Assembly (NCBI GenBank): GCA_013397865.1
Contig: VZTI01002790.1
Coordinates: 1,400,212-1,464,211, forward strand
DNA from: Struthidea cinerea
Lineage: Eukaryota > Chordata > Aves > Passeriformes > Corcoracidae
Reading direction: 5' to 3'
Length of the DNA: 64,000 nucleotides
Under the pieces are notes generated by a model. That model worked only from the letters and a program-made list of their open reading frames with translations, was not told the DNA's origin and searched no databases. Within the stretch, counting starts at the first letter, position 1, and each line of letters starts with the position of its first letter. The position numbers were made by a program, and so were the translations under genes. Of this stretch, positions 60,985-64,000 are shown one piece after another.

Positions 60985-63900
60985 GTGTTAGCTATCCAAC
61001 AATGTGCAATAATCACAGAAAGGTAACACGTTAAGTTAACCAGGCGTTAATTTCAACCTGTTCTCAATTCATAGTCTCTCTTCAGACCAGGTCAAATGAG
61101 TGGCTGACCACCCAGCATAGTGGTCATGGAATGATGTTTCATCCCAAGGAGAAGGACAAGTCTGAGTAACTAGAATTTCTTTGTCCACATTCTCCCCCCT
61201 TTTTCCTTTTCTAAGAAACTTCAACTTAAGCACGTCCTAGCAAATCTTCTAGGCTTATAGTTGCATGAATGTAAGGAGTATTAAAAAATACCTTTCTACA
61301 GGTGTAAGTGATGCAAATCACTGGGAATTTTCAAGGGATTATAAAAGACAAACACAAAGCAGGAAAAAAGCATTTGTATTCTGGAGGTGAATATGTCTGC
61401 ATCATTACACTGGCATGATCTAGATGTTACCTAAGATTATAATTTTTTAGATATTTTCCTGTTAGGTCATCTCTGCAACCCTAATATGTGTATGATCCCT
61501 CAGGATCAGAAAGGACTGAGCAACATTTTCTAGGGAAAAAATCTTCCTTGGATAAAATTTCATCAGTATCTGAAGACTCATGCTTGGGGAGCATAAGTCT
61601 TTTCTAAACAGTAAATGTGAAATTTATGTGGTTTCAAGCCTTCTTCCTAGCAGCTCACCCCCCCAGAATCAGAAGGGAAAATCTATTTGCCTGCTCTGGC
61701 ATTATGAAAAGGGAAAACATCCAGAGAGATTTCTCCTCTCAAAAGATGTTATGTAAGTTGAGGAAGGTCTCAGTGCTGAATATCACTGCAAATTCAAAGA
61801 TATGGAAGCTGGTTCAATTTCTCTTATGAGTAAATTTGACTTTTTCTGTTTTCTAGGCATTTACCATATGTTATCTTGAGTAAATTTGCTTGAGATACAT
61901 TCAGTTCGGAGCTGAGCTTCTGAAGCAGGTAGATGCCTGCCTTTTGTGACAACAAATTAGCTGCATTCTCCTAATGTCTTCAAGTATTTTATAAGGAAAA
62001 GTTGGAAATATTTTTAATAGCCTGAAAAAGCTCTTTAGCAGAAACCCTCTTGCATCTTGATTTGCCTCTTCCCTTAAATGGTTTTATATCTATACCTGCT
62101 GCTAGCAGAAACCCTCTCAAGCCCTCTGCTTCTATCTATCTAGTATTTATAGTTAAATTTAGTCATCTTATATTTAGGTATCTCTTACTGGCATTACCTT
62201 GTGTGGTACAAACATATATGAAGCAGTTGGATCCAGCTGCCGGATAAAATTATACATAGGAAAATAATGCATCATTATTCTTTTCCAGTAATAATAAGAA
62301 ATGAATGCTTGAAACCAAAAAGGACCTCCCATGGTGTGTTTTTAGAAGATGGGGATGCAAAACTATAAGCCATATGTTCTAGTGATAAGGAGGCCCTCAA
62401 GGTTTGCACTGAGTTTTTCAAAGAGGCAGAAGTATACACCGTGATTAAAATAGTCTGTTTGCCTGGAACATCCATTTAAGCAGGGCAATATCTATTTCTG
62501 TCTCCGAAAGTGATCTCTAGCATGAGCCTTTTGTAATTTCTATTAATATTACAGAACGGAGAAGATTGATGCTGATTCACTCACCAGCTCAGTTAATTTT
62601 TCTGCAAGTATGGATTCCTATTAGGAATGTACCCATGTAATGTAATAAAACTTGCTTGTTCCATTTGCAATCAGGTCTCAGTGCATATATTTCTCCCCGT
62701 GTCTCCCCTTTAATAATTATTGTCAGAAGAATGGAGGGCATGAATGAATACTGTTTGATTCACTGGCCCCCTGATAATTCTGTCCATTGTGATACAGAAA
62801 ATCCTTACACTCAAGAGCAATATTTACTGTAAAAGAGGAGTGCATTCATTGATATTGTAGGTTCCAGTTTTGCTTTCTAATATGTAGAAAAGGATAAGTA
62901 AGAAATAAAAAGCTAAAAAAGGCTCTTTTACTGCCTTATAGTTTTACTCATCAGCTCTCTCCATGTCTCTTGCTTGCTGTGCTGAATTCCATGTGTCCTC
63001 CAGTTGTTTAGATACTTTAATCTGATATTTTCTATGATAAATAATACATATTACTTAGTATTTACATATTATATGCACATATATGTCTGTTATATACATA
63101 TGTATATGTGATATGTACATGTTATTTATTATTTAACATAACCCCTCCAAAATCTTCTGTTTTTCTATTATCGTGTCTCCCCTCTTCTGAAAATCATTGT
63201 TCCTGTGCTCTTCTCTGGTATTTATGGCAAAGACCAATACGAAGTCAGTGTCTATAGTCAACTCCATGGAGCAAAATGAAAACAGAGTCATAGCTGCTCC
63301 TTTGTTATTGACATGGCAAACATTGAGCTGTTGCCACTGTATCATTTTGCCCCTTTGGATTTGGTTTAATAACCGCCTTATCTTTATTGTAAGATTCATT
63401 CCAACATGTTTATGGCTACAGAAGCCAAATTTTCTGGTCTATTACTCTCATCTCTCCATACTTTAACATTGGCACCACACTTAGATTTCCTCTGGTCTTT
63501 TGGTGACATCTCTGATTTTAATGAGTTTTTGATCTGTGCCAAGGAATATGTTGACTCCCACTTTTGCATCCCATGGTGAATCCCATCAGGCTCGGCAGAT
63601 GCTGATTTGATGTTTGCTTGTTCCACTAATAAGCCTTGTAGTTTGGATGTGATCCTGGCCTTCTATTCCCAAAGCAGTAGTTGCCTTCTGCTCTGTCTGA
63701 TCTGTTATGCTAATGTAGCTTGTGAGTAGCACAAACCAAAAGAGCGGTGATTTCCCCTTCAGGGGACGTAATAGATTCATCAAGCCACTGCTCTGTGCTC
63801 AGCAGTGTTTGATACAGATACATCTGTTCAATAAATCATATATCCGGGACTATCAGTAGGACGGAGACATTTTTCCTGGAAGCATGAGATTTAATTACCT

Positions 63901-64000
63901 TAACATGTGTAATTCCAGTTTGTATTACCAGCATTAAAAAATGTATCACCTTAAAAACTGGATCTCAATGCTTGACTCTCTCACCACTGACAAAAGCAGA
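60985..64000. other. Intergenic, no gene seen
   Basis: AT-rich DNA with a TA-rich (ATATGTAT-type) stretch at 63040-63130. The overlapping frames at 63133-63783 on the minus strand and 63197-63466 on the plus strand show no recognisable protein. Confidence 0.55.
63040..63130. repeat. AT-rich alternating TA/CA tract
   Basis: Irregular TATA, ACATAT and TGTATA units over 90 bp. Low complexity, with a possible unwinding element or chance composition. Confidence 0.7.

Noticed and set aside
1..64000. CRISPR arrays, tRNA or rRNA genes, bacterial-type operons or a novel multi-gene system
   Set aside because: Nothing of this kind is visible. The window is bird nuclear DNA with one gene start and a repeat-bearing desert, and the evidence does not support a larger claim.

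Overview
The window is vertebrate nuclear DNA, almost certainly avian. Three things point to this. The dominant interspersed repeats are 3' fragments of CR1 LINEs with the typical ATTCTATG/ATTCTGTG octamer tails. There is one roughly 1.08 kb LTR of an ERV family common in bird genomes. The only recognisable gene start is the first coding exon of CHORDC1. The CR1 and LTR types suggest a neoavian bird, perhaps a passerine, but this cannot be settled from the sequence alone.

Layout. Positions 1-1264 are the 5' part of CHORDC1 intron 1 (gene on the minus strand, running off the left edge). Coding exon 1 is 1265-1328. It lies inside a CpG island (about 1030-1610) that also holds the promoter. The promoter carries a perfect five-unit heat-shock element at 1471-1493, a GC box and an NRF1-like site. 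This fits a gene for a heat-inducible HSP90 co-chaperone.

From about 1.6 kb to 64 kb I find no host protein-coding exon that can be supported. All open frames there are short, unrelated to any family I recognise, or lie inside CR1 remnants. The region is AT-rich, gene-poor DNA with about fifteen CR1 pieces in both orientations. It also holds a MIR-like ancient SINE relic, several simple repeats, one assembly gap of 220 N beside a GAAA microsatellite, a small CpG-enriched patch at about 26.4-26.7 kb, and the LTR at 59.9-61.0 kb. In mammals the DNA upstream of CHORDC1 is also a long gene desert, so this layout is plausible as conserved synteny.

No operon, CRISPR array, rRNA or tRNA gene, or novel multi-gene system is visible. 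The most interesting items are the heat-shock element of CHORDC1, a CR1 copy with an internal deletion joining two distant ORF2 regions, a nested CR1 insertion, the exact 70-bp duplication next to the assembly gap, and the unexplained CpG-enriched patch.
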